Shown here in pieces: positions 7,806 to 16,420 of a DNA stretch of 39,128 nucleotides. Every line of letters starts with the position of its first letter. The first letter of the stretch is position 1. This DNA is from Anabaena subtropica FACHB-260 (lineage in GTDB: Bacteria; Cyanobacteriota; Cyanobacteriia; Cyanobacteriales; Nostocaceae). Position numbers and translations under genes: made by a program. The DNA is taken from the NCBI RefSeq assembly GCF_014697105.1, contig NZ_JACJRF010000050.1, forward strand, positions 1 to 39,128, written 5' to 3'. The notes below the pieces were generated by a model, which saw only the letters and a program-made list of their open reading frames with translations, was not told the DNA's origin and made no database searches.

Positions 7806-9017
7806 TCACGCTTTTACTGCTATCCATTGTGTTACGGGCGCCATTGCTCGCCAGCCTAAAAATTTACCAATCGGTTCGGCTCGTTGAATAGCAATACGGG
7901 TAAAATTGCCACCTACTTTTTCATACCATTGAAATAAAGTTTGCTCACCTTCCATTGTGACGACATTAGCAACTAACCGTCCGCCTGGCGGTAGTGCTTG
8001 CCAACAAATATCAAACAACCCATCTGCTGTGACTCCGCCACCTATGAAAATGGCATCGGGTGTGGGTAAGTCTCGGAGAACTGACGGTGCTTTACCCGCA
8101 ATAATTTTCAGGTTGGGAGTACCCAAAGCTGCGGCATTATCTGCAATATATTGCAGCCTAGAAGAGTTTTGTTCAATAGCGATCGCCCCACATCTTGGAT
8201 GAGTCCGCATCCATTCTATAGATATGGAACCACAACCCGCGCCTATATCCCAAAGTAACTGTCCTGGTGTGGGTGCTAAAGTTGACAAAGTGACGGCTCT
8301 GACTTCTCGTTTAGTAAGTTGTCCATCGTGGTGATAAGCATTATCTGGCAATCCTGGTAATCTAGGTAAGGTAACAATGCCAGCATCAGCAACACAATAT
8401 ACGGCGATCGCATTTAAATCTGCTACTTCTGTCGTATTCCATTCTGCGGCTGTGCTAGTTAATCTCCTTTCATGAATACCACCCATCCGTTCCAAGACTG
8501 TTATCTGGCTATTCCCAAAACCTCGCTGTGTGAGAATTTCCGCAACTATATTGGGTGTATTTTTCCCCTCACTCAAAATTAATAACCGCGCACCAGGATA
8601 TATATAAGATTGCAGCAAAGCCGGGGGACGACCGCATAAACTTAGGGTTTCTACTTCAGTTAAAGACCATCCTAATCTGGCGCAGGCAAGGCTGAAAGAT
8701 GAAGGTGCAGGGATAATTGTCATTTCCGATATGGGAATGCGTCGCGTCAAGGTGACACCAATGCCGTAACATAAAGGATCACCACTAGCCAACACACAGA
8801 TAGATTTACCACGACGATTGATAATTTCTTCTACAGAATTACTAATAGGAGAAGTCCAGAGGATTTTTTCTCGGTGGTCATCTGGAGGTAACATAGCTAA
8901 ATGGCGATCGCCTCCCACAATGATTTGTGCATGATCGAGTAAAGAACGAGCGATCGTGCTTAATCCTTGCAACCCATCTTCACCAATACCAATAATAGAT
9001 AACCATTTCTGTGTCAT
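7806..9017 (-). CDS. cobL: bifunctional precorrin-6Y methyltransferase/decarboxylase (CbiE-CbiT)
   Basis: This fused enzyme (403 aa) methylates precorrin-6Y at C5 and C15 and removes a carboxyl group during cobalamin ring synthesis. Residues about 1-200 are the CbiE tetrapyrrole methylase domain (WLSIIGIGEDGLQGL at the start, VLASGDPLCYGIG as the SAM loop). Residues about 210-400 are CbiT, with class I methyltransferase motif LLWDIGAGCGSISIEW. The ATG at 9017 is preferred to a TTG three codons upstream. The gene lies 30 bases upstream of the antiporter on the same strand. No cobalamin riboswitch was seen before it. Confidence 0.93.
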   Translation of the reverse strand: MTQKWLSIIGIGEDGLQGLSTIARSLLDHAQIIVGGDRHLAMLPPDDHREKILWTSPISNSVEEIINRRGKSICVLASGDPLCYGIGVTLTRRIPISEMTIIPAPSSFSLACARLGWSLTEVETLSLCGRPPALLQSYIYPGARLLILSEGKNTPNIVAEILTQRGFGNSQITVLERMGGIHERRLTSTAAEWNTTEVADLNAIAVYCVADAGIVTLPRLPGLPDNAYHHDGQLTKREVRAVTLSTLAPTPGQLLWDIGAGCGSISIEWMRTHPRCGAIAIEQNSSRLQYIADNAAALGTPNLKIIAGKAPSVLRDLPTPDAIFIGGGVTADGLFDICWQALPPGGRLVANVVTMEGEQTLFQWYEKVGGNFTRIAIQRAEPIGKFLGWRAMAPVTQWIAVKA

Positions 9018-9086
9018 AAAACTCAAGGCATATCTCCATGATCATATCAAGGTTATCGCTAGATGAAATTGCCTCCAAACCAAGAA

Positions 9087-9115
9087 ATTAAAAATGGGGA
9101 AAGACTTCTTTCCCC
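9087..9115 (-). terminator. terminator after the GH13 gene
   Basis: A perfect stem GGGGAAAG/CTTTCCCC (9096-9103 with 9108-9115) has a 4-base loop. On the minus strand it is followed by ATTTTTAATTTC. It lies 58 bases past the stop of the gene ending at 9173 and would stop transcription before cobL. Confidence 0.65.
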
Positions 9116-9172
9116 TGGGATTAAATATTCGGATGTTGTGTCAATGCAAGTTGGAAGAAGGTAGATAATTTA

Positions 9173-10831
9173 TTAGTGCCAAACAAATACCTTAGCTTCA
9201 TAAGGCCCCATATCAGTGATAATGCCATCATCACCAGCTTCAACATCATAGTCTCCAGTCCACTCATGCCATGTACCACCAGAGGGGAAATTGGGGACAT
9301 GATAACCAGCTAAGAAGTCTGCGGAAAAATTCGCCACCACCACTACACGGGAACCTTCATCATTCCAACGACTGTAGGCTAGAACTTTAGCTTCTGAATT
9401 TTCATGGATAAAATCAATATTTGCTGTGTACAAAGCGTGAGTATTTTTCCGTAAATTAATTAACCCTTTGTAGTAATCAAATAAACCACGATTGAGGTCA
9501 TTGCCTAAAAGTGTCCAATCAATTTTAGATTGGTCTTGTTGTTTGGGTTTATATTCACCAAATTCTTCTCCCATCCAAACTAAAGGCACACCTACAGATG
9601 TCATTAATATAGCAGCCCCTAATTTTGCCCTTCTAAAAGCTTCTTCGTCAAAAATTTCTCGATTACCAAGCTCAACGATAATATGATCATGGTCATGGTT
9701 CGTGAGGTAATTCACAACATTAGTTGCACCCAAAAAACCTTGACGTTTAGAATCAATCACATCTTTAAGATTTTCTAAATCAAAGGTATCACCGCAGATA
9801 TGAGCTTTAATAGTATGATAAAAACTATCATGCCAGCATCCATCCATCGGCCCATCGACATTAGTAATACTAGCCGTTTCTGGGATATGTTCAGCAATAT
9901 TATAAAATGGTTTTGCACCAGCAGCTTTTTTCGCTTCTTGAGTAATCCAGTGCATGAAATCATAGTTTGCTATTTGCCGTGCAGCATCATAGCGAATACC
10001 ATCTAGATGATATTCCTCAACCCAAAATCTGACTGTATCACCAATAAATTTTCTTGCTGGGTAAGTCTCTAAATTTTCATCATAGAGTTCGTAATTAAAT
10101 TCAGGACCCCAGTTATTATCAGGGTCACGGGGTTCATGATGATACCAATAATCATGGTCAATTTGCGTCAATGGACTGGATGATTCTGAGTGGTTATAAA
10201 TACCATCCATAATGATACGAATACCCCGTTGATGACATTCATCAACCAACTTTTTCAAATCAGCAGTAGAACCATAGCTAGATTCAGTGGCGAAGAAATA
10301 GCGAGGATTATAACCCCAACTATAATCACCAGGATATTCTTTTACAGGTAACAACTCAATTGCATTGATACCCAATTCACACAGATAATCTAACTTTTCA
10401 ATGACGTGTTTATATTTACCGCGTGCATAAGGATCATCTTCTCCGCCGGAAAAATCACCAACGTGTAATTCATAAATAACTAATTCATGGTCAGAAGGTA
10501 GAGGTTTATCATCATGCTGCCAAACGTAAGTATCAACAATTCTTTCACCATCTTTGATTCTGACTATACCATTATCTTTACCACTTAATTCGTCAATATC
10601 TGTGGCATAAGGATCTGTCACATCTACCCATTGGTCTTCTTCAAAAAACCATGATTTTGTCTGCACACGAAATTTATATTGATAAGTACCATCTTCTAAT
10701 TCAACAGTTGCGCGGAAATAACCATCATCACCTTTTTTCATGGGAATTTCTTCCCAATCAGAAAAAGAAGCAATTAACGCCGCGCCTTTGTTATAGGGTG
10801 CAAATAAATTAAATTCAATGGGCTTTGCCAT
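9173..10831 (-). CDS. GH13 alpha-glucan-active enzyme with N-terminal CBM48-like domain
   Basis: 552 residues. Residues 1-95 are an immunoglobulin-like CBM48/isoamylase N domain (FNLFAPYNKGAALIASFSDW...). The catalytic barrel has GH13 region I (IMDGIYNH, 207-214), region II (GIRYDAARQ, nucleophile Asp282), region III (NIAEH, acid/base Glu314) and region IV (YLTNHDHDH, Asp380). A beta-sandwich closes the protein. All three catalytic acids are present. The domain order is like glycogen-branching and trehalohydrolase-type enzymes, but the protein is shorter than a classical GlgB. It has no signal peptide, so it probably acts on cytoplasmic glycogen or maltooligosaccharides. Confidence 0.88.
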   Translation of the reverse strand: MAKPIEFNLFAPYNKGAALIASFSDWEEIPMKKGDDGYFRATVELEDGTYQYKFRVQTKSWFFEEDQWVDVTDPYATDIDELSGKDNGIVRIKDGERIVDTYVWQHDDKPLPSDHELVIYELHVGDFSGGEDDPYARGKYKHVIEKLDYLCELGINAIELLPVKEYPGDYSWGYNPRYFFATESSYGSTADLKKLVDECHQRGIRIIMDGIYNHSESSSPLTQIDHDYWYHHEPRDPDNNWGPEFNYELYDENLETYPARKFIGDTVRFWVEEYHLDGIRYDAARQIANYDFMHWITQEAKKAAGAKPFYNIAEHIPETASITNVDGPMDGCWHDSFYHTIKAHICGDTFDLENLKDVIDSKRQGFLGATNVVNYLTNHDHDHIIVELGNREIFDEEAFRRAKLGAAILMTSVGVPLVWMGEEFGEYKPKQQDQSKIDWTLLGNDLNRGLFDYYKGLINLRKNTHALYTANIDFIHENSEAKVLAYSRWNDEGSRVVVVANFSADFLAGYHVPNFPSGGTWHEWTGDYDVEAGDDGIITDMGPYEAKVFVWH

Positions 10832-11124
10832 AAAAACTAGTAAAATATAAAATGCTGATATTAAGCATTCTCTAAATTATTAATCAATTTGCAAATCGGT
10901 CGGAGGAAGTAATTAGTTTTATCTTTCCTCTATCAGTAGATGGATGGTATGCTATACGAATAGATTATTTATTTATAATAAAAATATATAAGCGTTGGTA
11001 TTTAGACAAAAATACTTTGTCTACTGCCATAAGATATAGATTTTAAAATTAAGTTTATTTTTTGTTTAAAAGCAAATATTCAGAATAAAATTAATATTAT
11101 TAACTGAATATTTGCCAAAATAAA

Positions 11125-11502
11125 TTATTCGCCTTGAGCAATTTTCTGCTGTAAATAACTTAGTAACCAGTTAGCAGCAGTAGCTCTCCGAGTTTCCCGT
11201 GGTGTAAAAGTCCCAATTTTGTAACCTTTAAAACCCAATTTTTCTTTTGTGATTTGTTTGTATTGTGTAGGAATAGAACGGGTCAATTTCATCGTTACGG
11301 GGCGACTTTCTAAAAAATTTGGCGGTTCTGGATACTCGTCACGCCATTCTGATGCAACGGCGTTATTGTCCCATTTCTCTGTTGTTGAGTCATAGCGATA
11401 GCCTAAGTAATACCAAACTAATTGCATGACTGTAGCATCATCAATTTGATCGTTGAGAATACCCCAGATAGTATCTGTATTCAATGGTGGCAGTTCAGAC
11501 AT
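11125..11502 (-). CDS. DUF1823 family protein
   Basis: A 125-residue soluble protein of the DUF1823 family, found in cyanobacteria and plastids and without assigned function. Typical lines are LNTDTIWGILNDQIDDATVMQLVWYYLGY and a basic C-terminal part (KIGTFTPRETRRATAANWLLSYL). It is divergent from acyP with a 105-base shared upstream gap. The 293 bases between this gene and the GH13 gene are AT-rich, and I see nothing definite in them. Confidence 0.8.
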   Translation of the reverse strand: MSELPPLNTDTIWGILNDQIDDATVMQLVWYYLGYRYDSTTEKWDNNAVASEWRDEYPEPPNFLESRPVTMKLTRSIPTQYKQITKEKLGFKGYKIGTFTPRETRRATAANWLLSYLQQKIAQGE

Positions 11503-11607
11503 AAGTAATGCAGAATTCAGAATTTTAAGTTAGCAGGTTTCGATATAAAAATCCGTTCTGGATTCATAAACAATGTAGACTGGTAATCGTAAAGAATAGA
11601 TGGGTCA

Positions 11608-11913
11608 ATGCCAAATTCTACACCACAGTCACAGCTACTTCGCGCCCATGTCTTCATTGCTGGTAGAGTACAGGGGGTAGGGTTCCGTTACTCTACTGTC
11701 GATACAGCTAGTCAATTGGGGTTAACTGGTTGGGTAGGCAACCTTCCTGATGGTCGTGTAGAAGCAGTATTTGAAGGAGTACGGGAAATTGTGGAAGAAA
11801 TGGTGCGCTGGTGTCATGTAGGCCCGCCGGCTGCTGTGGTTCAAGATGTTGCAGTTGAATATGAAGAACCAGAAGGTTTACGAGGATTTGAAGTGAGGCG
11901 GTTGGTGAAGTAA
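11608..11913 (+). CDS. acyP: acylphosphatase
   Basis: A 101-residue soluble enzyme that hydrolyses acyl-phosphates. The signature VFIAGRVQGVGFRYSTVDTA includes the phosphate-cradle arginine (Arg in GFRYS). The second motif, GWVGNLPDGRVEAVFEG, contains the catalytic Asn. Length and order are standard. It is preceded by the divergent DUF1823 gene and followed by the convergent moaE. Confidence 0.95.
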   Translation: MPNSTPQSQLLRAHVFIAGRVQGVGFRYSTVDTASQLGLTGWVGNLPDGRVEAVFEGVREIVEEMVRWCHVGPPAAVVQDVAVEYEEPEGLRGFEVRRLVK

Positions 11914-12025
11914 GTATGACCTGCCATCGTCAAGCATATCTGTTAGTACGACAGCCATCACTCATTGTTCATCATATCCTATTACGGTAGGAAAGAACGG
12001 ATTCATGGCGATCGCCTCTGGAATT

Positions 12026-12523
12026 TTAACAACTTTCCCCTGACTGTTCACAAGCACCAATACTTACCCAGGTGCTAGAACCATCTTGCCAATGTTCCTT
12101 TTTCCAAACGGGGGCGTTATGTTTCAGGGTATCAATTGCGTAGCGACAAGCTTCAAAAGCTTCGCCTCGATGGGGACAACCAATTGCTACTAAAACACTG
12201 ATGTCTCCAACCGACAAACGTCCAATGCGATGATGAATTACTACTCGATTAACCCCAGGCCACAAAGAGCGAATATCATCAGCAATTTGATAAAATACAC
12301 GCAATGCCATCGGTTCATAAGCTTGATATTCTAAGGCAACTACGGGTTTTCCGTCAGTTTGATTCCGAACCATGCCACTCATCACTACTACTGCACCATT
12401 AGCCGAGTCATCGGCTTTAGCATAAATTTCTGCAAGCGATAAGGGTGCAAAAGTGATAGCAAAACTATCTTCGCTTCTTGGTTTAATCACAGCAATAGGA
12501 GTAGATGGCAGCACTGATTTCAT
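12026..12523 (-). CDS. moaE: molybdopterin synthase catalytic subunit
   Basis: 165 residues. MoaE joins with thiocarboxylated MoaD to turn cyclic pyranopterin monophosphate into molybdopterin. Conserved lines are GAVVVMSGMVRNQTDGKPV, LEYQAYEPMAL, VVIHHRIGRLSVGDISVLVAIGCPHRGEAF and LKHNAPVWKKEHW with the active-site lysines. An N-terminal extension of about 15 residues precedes the usual start, and a later internal start cannot be excluded. No other moa gene lies nearby. Confidence 0.94.
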   Translation of the reverse strand: MKSVLPSTPIAVIKPRSEDSFAITFAPLSLAEIYAKADDSANGAVVVMSGMVRNQTDGKPVVALEYQAYEPMALRVFYQIADDIRSLWPGVNRVVIHHRIGRLSVGDISVLVAIGCPHRGEAFEACRYAIDTLKHNAPVWKKEHWQDGSSTWVSIGACEQSGESC

Positions 12524-12612
12524 AATTACTCGGTATTAATATTTATACACATTCTGATTTAATTTTTGATATGTTCAAAAATTAAACAGTATTTAAATGG
12601 TTATTTTAAGTA

Positions 12613-14505
12613 TTAAATTGTATATTTAACTGTACTAATTGTTTTTAATAATTGGTTGGCTGTGTATGGCTTGGGTAAAAATGCTTGGATACCCATATTA
12701 TAAGCTGCGTTCACTTTATCGTGTGCCGCCAATCCACTGGTAGCAATAATTTTGACATTGGGATTAATTTTTTGCAATGTCCGGATAGTAGTTAATCCAT
12801 CCATACATGGCATTACCATATCTGTCAACACTAGAGATATTTTATCTCTGTGTTCTGCGTATATAGCGATCGCTTCAATTCCATCACTGGCTGTAATTGC
12901 TTGATAATTATGAGTCTCTAGAGATGTTTTGGTAATGTCTCTAATTGCAACTTCATCATCCACAACTAAAATCAACTCTCCATTGCCCGGAGCTAATTCT
13001 AATTCTGCTTCTTCTAAAGATTCTTTGGTATCTTGAGCAGGTAAATATACTTTAAACTGACTGCCTTTGCCTTCCTCAGTGTATACGTTAATAAAACCTC
13101 CGTGACTTTTAATAATGCCCAGTACGGTTGAAAGCCCTAGTCCTGTGCCTTTACTTAGTTCTTTAGTAGTAAAAAATGGCTCAAATATTCGATCTAATAT
13201 GTCGGAGCGAATACCAATTCCTGTGTCAGTGACTTTAACTACTACATAAGAACCGACTTTGGCATCCAGATTCATTTTGGTATAGTTTTCGTCAATCAAA
13301 AGATTTTCGGCAGATATGTTCAAAATGCCGCCTTTAGGCATGGCATCACGAGCATTGACACACAAATTCATGAGGACTTGATGCAATTGGGTAGCATCGC
13401 CAGAAACAGTCCAAAGATTCTGGGAAATTTGCGCGACAATTTCGATTGATTTAGGAAATGTTTCTTTAATAACTTCCTGAATTTCTCTAATCAAATGCTT
13501 CAATTGCAATATAGTACGTTCACCCTCAAGACCACGAGTAAAGGACAAGACTTGCTTGACTAAGTTTGCCCCACGTTTAGCGTTGGTAATCAATATGGGT
13601 AGCAGTCGCCGAGAACGTTCATCTTTGATTTGCGACTCTAGCAGTTGTGCTGTCATCAAAATAGGTGCCAGAACATTGTTGAGGTCATGGGCAATACCAC
13701 TCGCTAGCGTGCCAATACTCTCTAATCTTTGAGCGCGGAGAAATTGAGCTTCCAGGTGCTTTTTTTGGGTGATTTCAGTGTTGACGATGAGGATACATTG
13801 GGTATTATTACCAAACTCAGGTACTAATGTCCAGCGACTTTCGAGGATAATTTCTTTGCCAGATTTTGTTGTTTGATATAATTCTCCTTTCCAAGAGCCA
13901 TGTTGCTGTAAAGTTGTGAGTGCTTTTTGTAACAATGGTAAGTTTTTTTCTTCCCAGAGTTTTTGTGTCTTTTTGCCAATAGCTTCTGCTTTTTTCCAAC
14001 CGTACAGCCTTTCTGCGGATTCGTTCCAAAATAAAATTTGCCCGTCTAAATCCTGTACAAAAATGGCATCGTTAGCAATATCAAGGAGAGCCGCTTGTTC
14101 GCGGATTTTTTTCTCTGTTTGTTTACGCTCAATAGCATAACGGATAGAACGTTCTAGCAGGGGTGCATTCAGTTGGTTTTTTTCTAAATAATCTGCTGCT
14201 CCGGCTTTCATGGCTTCTAGGTCTATTTCCCAATCGCCTTGACCTGTGAGCAAAATTATGGGTGATGTACAGCCATGAGCAATTGCTTCACGTAACAGTT
14301 CTAGTCCACTGTGGGGGACTAAACGATAGTCTACTAGATATACATTATGCTGATCTTGAGCGATCGCTGCTTTTGCCGCCTCATAATTATCTACCCATTC
14401 CAATTCGCAGCTAGCTACCCGAAATTGAGTGAACCAGTTAAGAATTAAAATATAGTCGCTTTCGCTATCATCAACTAAAAGCACCCTGACTGGACTTTGG
14501 TCCAT
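12613..14505 (-). CDS. hybrid sensor histidine kinase (REC-PAS-HisKA-HATPase-REC)
   Basis: 630 residues, cytoplasmic, no membrane segment. An N-terminal receiver domain (1-125, phospho-acceptor Asp59 in YLVDYRL) leads to a PAS domain (about 138-250). A HisKA dimerisation helix follows with His273 in GIAHDLNNVLAP, then an ATPase domain (NLCVNARDAMPKGG, VTDTGIGI, KGTGLGLSTVLGI). A C-terminal receiver (510-625, Asp in LVLTDMVMP) ends the chain. It is probably a middle step of a phosphorelay, receiving from and passing on to unlinked partners. A strong AGGAGG ribosome-binding site lies five bases before ATG 14505. A receiver-domain relic sits just upstream. Confidence 0.93.
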   Translation of the reverse strand: MDQSPVRVLLVDDSESDYILILNWFTQFRVASCELEWVDNYEAAKAAIAQDQHNVYLVDYRLVPHSGLELLREAIAHGCTSPIILLTGQGDWEIDLEAMKAGAADYLEKNQLNAPLLERSIRYAIERKQTEKKIREQAALLDIANDAIFVQDLDGQILFWNESAERLYGWKKAEAIGKKTQKLWEEKNLPLLQKALTTLQQHGSWKGELYQTTKSGKEIILESRWTLVPEFGNNTQCILIVNTEITQKKHLEAQFLRAQRLESIGTLASGIAHDLNNVLAPILMTAQLLESQIKDERSRRLLPILITNAKRGANLVKQVLSFTRGLEGERTILQLKHLIREIQEVIKETFPKSIEIVAQISQNLWTVSGDATQLHQVLMNLCVNARDAMPKGGILNISAENLLIDENYTKMNLDAKVGSYVVVKVTDTGIGIRSDILDRIFEPFFTTKELSKGTGLGLSTVLGIIKSHGGFINVYTEEGKGSQFKVYLPAQDTKESLEEAELELAPGNGELILVVDDEVAIRDITKTSLETHNYQAITASDGIEAIAIYAEHRDKISLVLTDMVMPCMDGLTTIRTLQKINPNVKIIATSGLAAHDKVNAAYNMGIQAFLPKPYTANQLLKTISTVKYTI

Positions 14506-14598
14506 TGCGGCCTCCTGCGGCTTCTAGTGGCAGTTACACAACTTCAACCCACATTTATTTTCCCATTATCTTCATGGCTTCAACCAAGAAGCCAAAAG

Positions 14599-14720
14599 TT
14601 ACTGGCTAGGATGAAGAAATCTACACCCCAATCGATAGATATGATCAATATCTTCCTCTATTTTTGGTGCGGTCAGGAAAATCATTGGCATTTGTTGCAC
14701 ATATCCATCAGATATTCTGT
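14599..14720 (-). pseudogene. relic of a response-regulator receiver domain
   Basis: Within the 340-base gap between the hybrid kinase and the split-photolyase genes, the minus strand reads MPMIFLTAPKIEEDIDHIYR followed by LGCRFLHPSQ and a stop. This matches the alpha4-beta5 part of a receiver domain (the usual P-V-I-F-L-T-A, then G and K-P). Upstream, only a few codons resembling D-G-Y remain in frame and the phospho-acceptor half is missing. It may have encoded a partner of the neighbouring kinase. The rest of the gap shows nothing clear. Confidence 0.45.
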
Positions 14721-14845
14721 TATCTGTATAGCGTTTCTTATCTTAACGTGAGTTCGATGACGTCTCCCTACGGATTTAGAAGCTTGGTTAAATCAATCTT
14801 AATTTCGTTTCTACGCCTCTGTGTGAAATTCATCAACAAAGCCAA

Positions 14846-15262
14846 CTATTCAAATACGTACTTTTCTGCCACTTTCCAATAACGAGAGAAGCGCTTTAGG
14901 TCAATGTAACCGTCGTAATCAAAAAACGGTTCTACTTCCAACACTTCTACTTTTAAAGAACGTTCAATTTCATCACATATATCATCAAATCTGGGACTGG
15001 GACTATCTGCTGTCACTACTAAATCAGCGTTGTTTTCTTTTGCAAAAATGATAATTTCTTGTGCTACATTACCACGGCGAATTTCTACTGGTAACTCTAG
15101 CAAACATTCATAAATAAAGGTGATGCGTTTAAGGCTTAATTGCCACTCTTCTATTAAAGCGTCGTCCCAAACCCAAATAGCAGGAGTATTCGGGTATTCT
15201 TGTAAGGCTGGGTTGTGGGGACTGAGACAATCGCCATGCACCCACACAATTGGTTTATTCAT
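14846..15262 (-). CDS. photolyase-like alpha/beta (antenna-domain) protein
   Basis: 138 residues resembling only the N-terminal Rossmann-like domain of the photolyase/cryptochrome family. The lines are IVWVHGDCLSPHNPAL (compare the usual L-R-D-N-P-A-L), AIWVWDDAL, SLKRITFIYECLLELPVEIRRGN (compare K-R-x-x-F-L-x-E-S-L) and AKENNADLVVTADSPSPRFD. The FAD-binding half is absent, but it is encoded by the gene just upstream on the same strand. The two genes probably work together as a two-chain photolyase-like protein, with this chain possibly binding an antenna pigment. Lesion type and activity are unknown. Confidence 0.65.
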   Translation of the reverse strand: MNKPIVWVHGDCLSPHNPALQEYPNTPAIWVWDDALIEEWQLSLKRITFIYECLLELPVEIRRGNVAQEIIIFAKENNADLVVTADSPSPRFDDICDEIERSLKVEVLEVEPFFDYDGYIDLKRFSRYWKVAEKYVFE

Positions 15263-15305
15263 GAGATTTTACTAGTTATTAGAAGTTGGTTTTGAGAGTT
15301 TGTAT

Positions 15306-15346
15306 TCAGGACTTTAGTCCTGAGAAAAATTAGGACTAAAGTCCTG
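15306..15346. repeat. dispersed palindrome (GGACTTTAGTCC type)
   Basis: Two near-palindromes stand back to back: TCAGGACT-TT-AGTCCTGA (15306-15323) and AGGACT-AA-AGTCCT (15332-15345). The whole also forms one larger inverted repeat. It lies between the two split-photolyase genes. The same core occurs as one 26-base palindrome at 18413-18438, so this is a dispersed repeat, probably MITE- or REP-like. Confidence 0.75.
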
Positions 15347-15363
15347 ACTACGAACCTATGCGC

Positions 15364-16203
15364 TTATTTTTTCTTTCCGCGTTGCCAACTTTGGCTGTTG
15401 GGTTTTTTGGTAAATTCACCTTTGGGAAAAAGGCGCGGTTCTAATTCTTCATAACTACCCTCAAAATCGCAATGACCGTAGAGTGGGCATTTTTGACAAT
15501 ATACGCTTTTGGTGTAGCGTTCTAGATTTTCGCGGTTGAAAAAATATGGTTTATGGCTAAAGGTGCTGGCTACCCATTGCCATGACATATTATTACTGGC
15601 AGGATCACCATCTAAGAGGTGTTCTAAAAACCATTTGGCTCCCGCTTGCCAGCGAATGCGCCGCCAATGCACAATGTATGCAGCTAACCACATTCTTATA
15701 TGGTTGTGTAGGTAGCCAGTTTCCTGTAATTCCCGGCTAAAGCTGTCGATACAAACTAATCCTGTGCTACCTTCTTTGATATCTGCGGCTAAATCTGGTG
15801 CGTATTCTGTGGGGGTGTAACCTGTTTTATATTCTTCTTGGTCTTGCCAAATACCATCACCAAGTTTGAGATATAATCTCTGCCAATAATCCCGCCAGCC
15901 TAATTCATTAATTAATTTTGTGGCTTCATCTGGATGCTTGACGTTATCAAGTACGTAATCCCGTATTTCTCGTAGGCTTAAGACTCCGTGGCGGATGTAT
16001 GGTGAAAGTCTGGTTACGTCGCCTGTGAGAAAGTTACGTGTTTTGGTGTAGGATGCAGGGTTAACTTTTTGTAGAGCTTTTTGGGCTGCTTTCCTTCCCC
16101 CGACTATATTAGTGGCGCTGCGATCGCTTCTTTGGGCTGCTTGGGGAAATTGTTCTCGCAGGTAAGCTATTAATTCTTCTCGACTAGCAAATTCATTTAA
16201 CAT
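15364..16203 (-). CDS. photolyase-like FAD-binding domain protein
   Basis: 279 residues covering only the helical FAD-binding domain of the photolyase/cryptochrome family. Family lines are RLSPYIRHGVLSLREI, NELGWRDYWQRLY, CIDSFSRELQETGYLHNHIR, and HLLDGDPASNNMSWQWVAST. Near the end is a cysteine cluster, C-x2-C-x5-C at 236, 239 and 245 (YCQKCPLYGHC), and one further cysteine at 151. Iron-sulphur photolyases also use four cysteines, so a [4Fe-4S] site is conceivable but unproven. The ATG at 16203 is preferred to an upstream TTG. The matching N-terminal domain is the next gene downstream, 101 bases on. Confidence 0.75.
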   Translation of the reverse strand: MLNEFASREELIAYLREQFPQAAQRSDRSATNIVGGRKAAQKALQKVNPASYTKTRNFLTGDVTRLSPYIRHGVLSLREIRDYVLDNVKHPDEATKLINELGWRDYWQRLYLKLGDGIWQDQEEYKTGYTPTEYAPDLAADIKEGSTGLVCIDSFSRELQETGYLHNHIRMWLAAYIVHWRRIRWQAGAKWFLEHLLDGDPASNNMSWQWVASTFSHKPYFFNRENLERYTKSVYCQKCPLYGHCDFEGSYEELEPRLFPKGEFTKKPNSQSWQRGKKK

Positions 16204-16420
16204 AAGCAAATTAAATATAAATTAAGTACAGCTGACACTATATATAGCTAACGAGTTAAATAGCTAATACTATCAACGTAAGTTACTCGTTATCAAATTT
16301 AGGACTGGTAAGGGATAAGAATTTTTGGTCAATTACCAGTTATCTATTGTCAATCCTTAAAAGCAACTTACTTTATTTTCCAACTTCTATCCCCACTCTT
16401 GCAAACAGGAACAAACTATT

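Noticed and set aside
9018-9172. Possible cobalamin riboswitch before cobL
   Set aside because: The gap is too short, and I cannot find the conserved B12-box sequence; it holds only the GH13 terminator hairpin.
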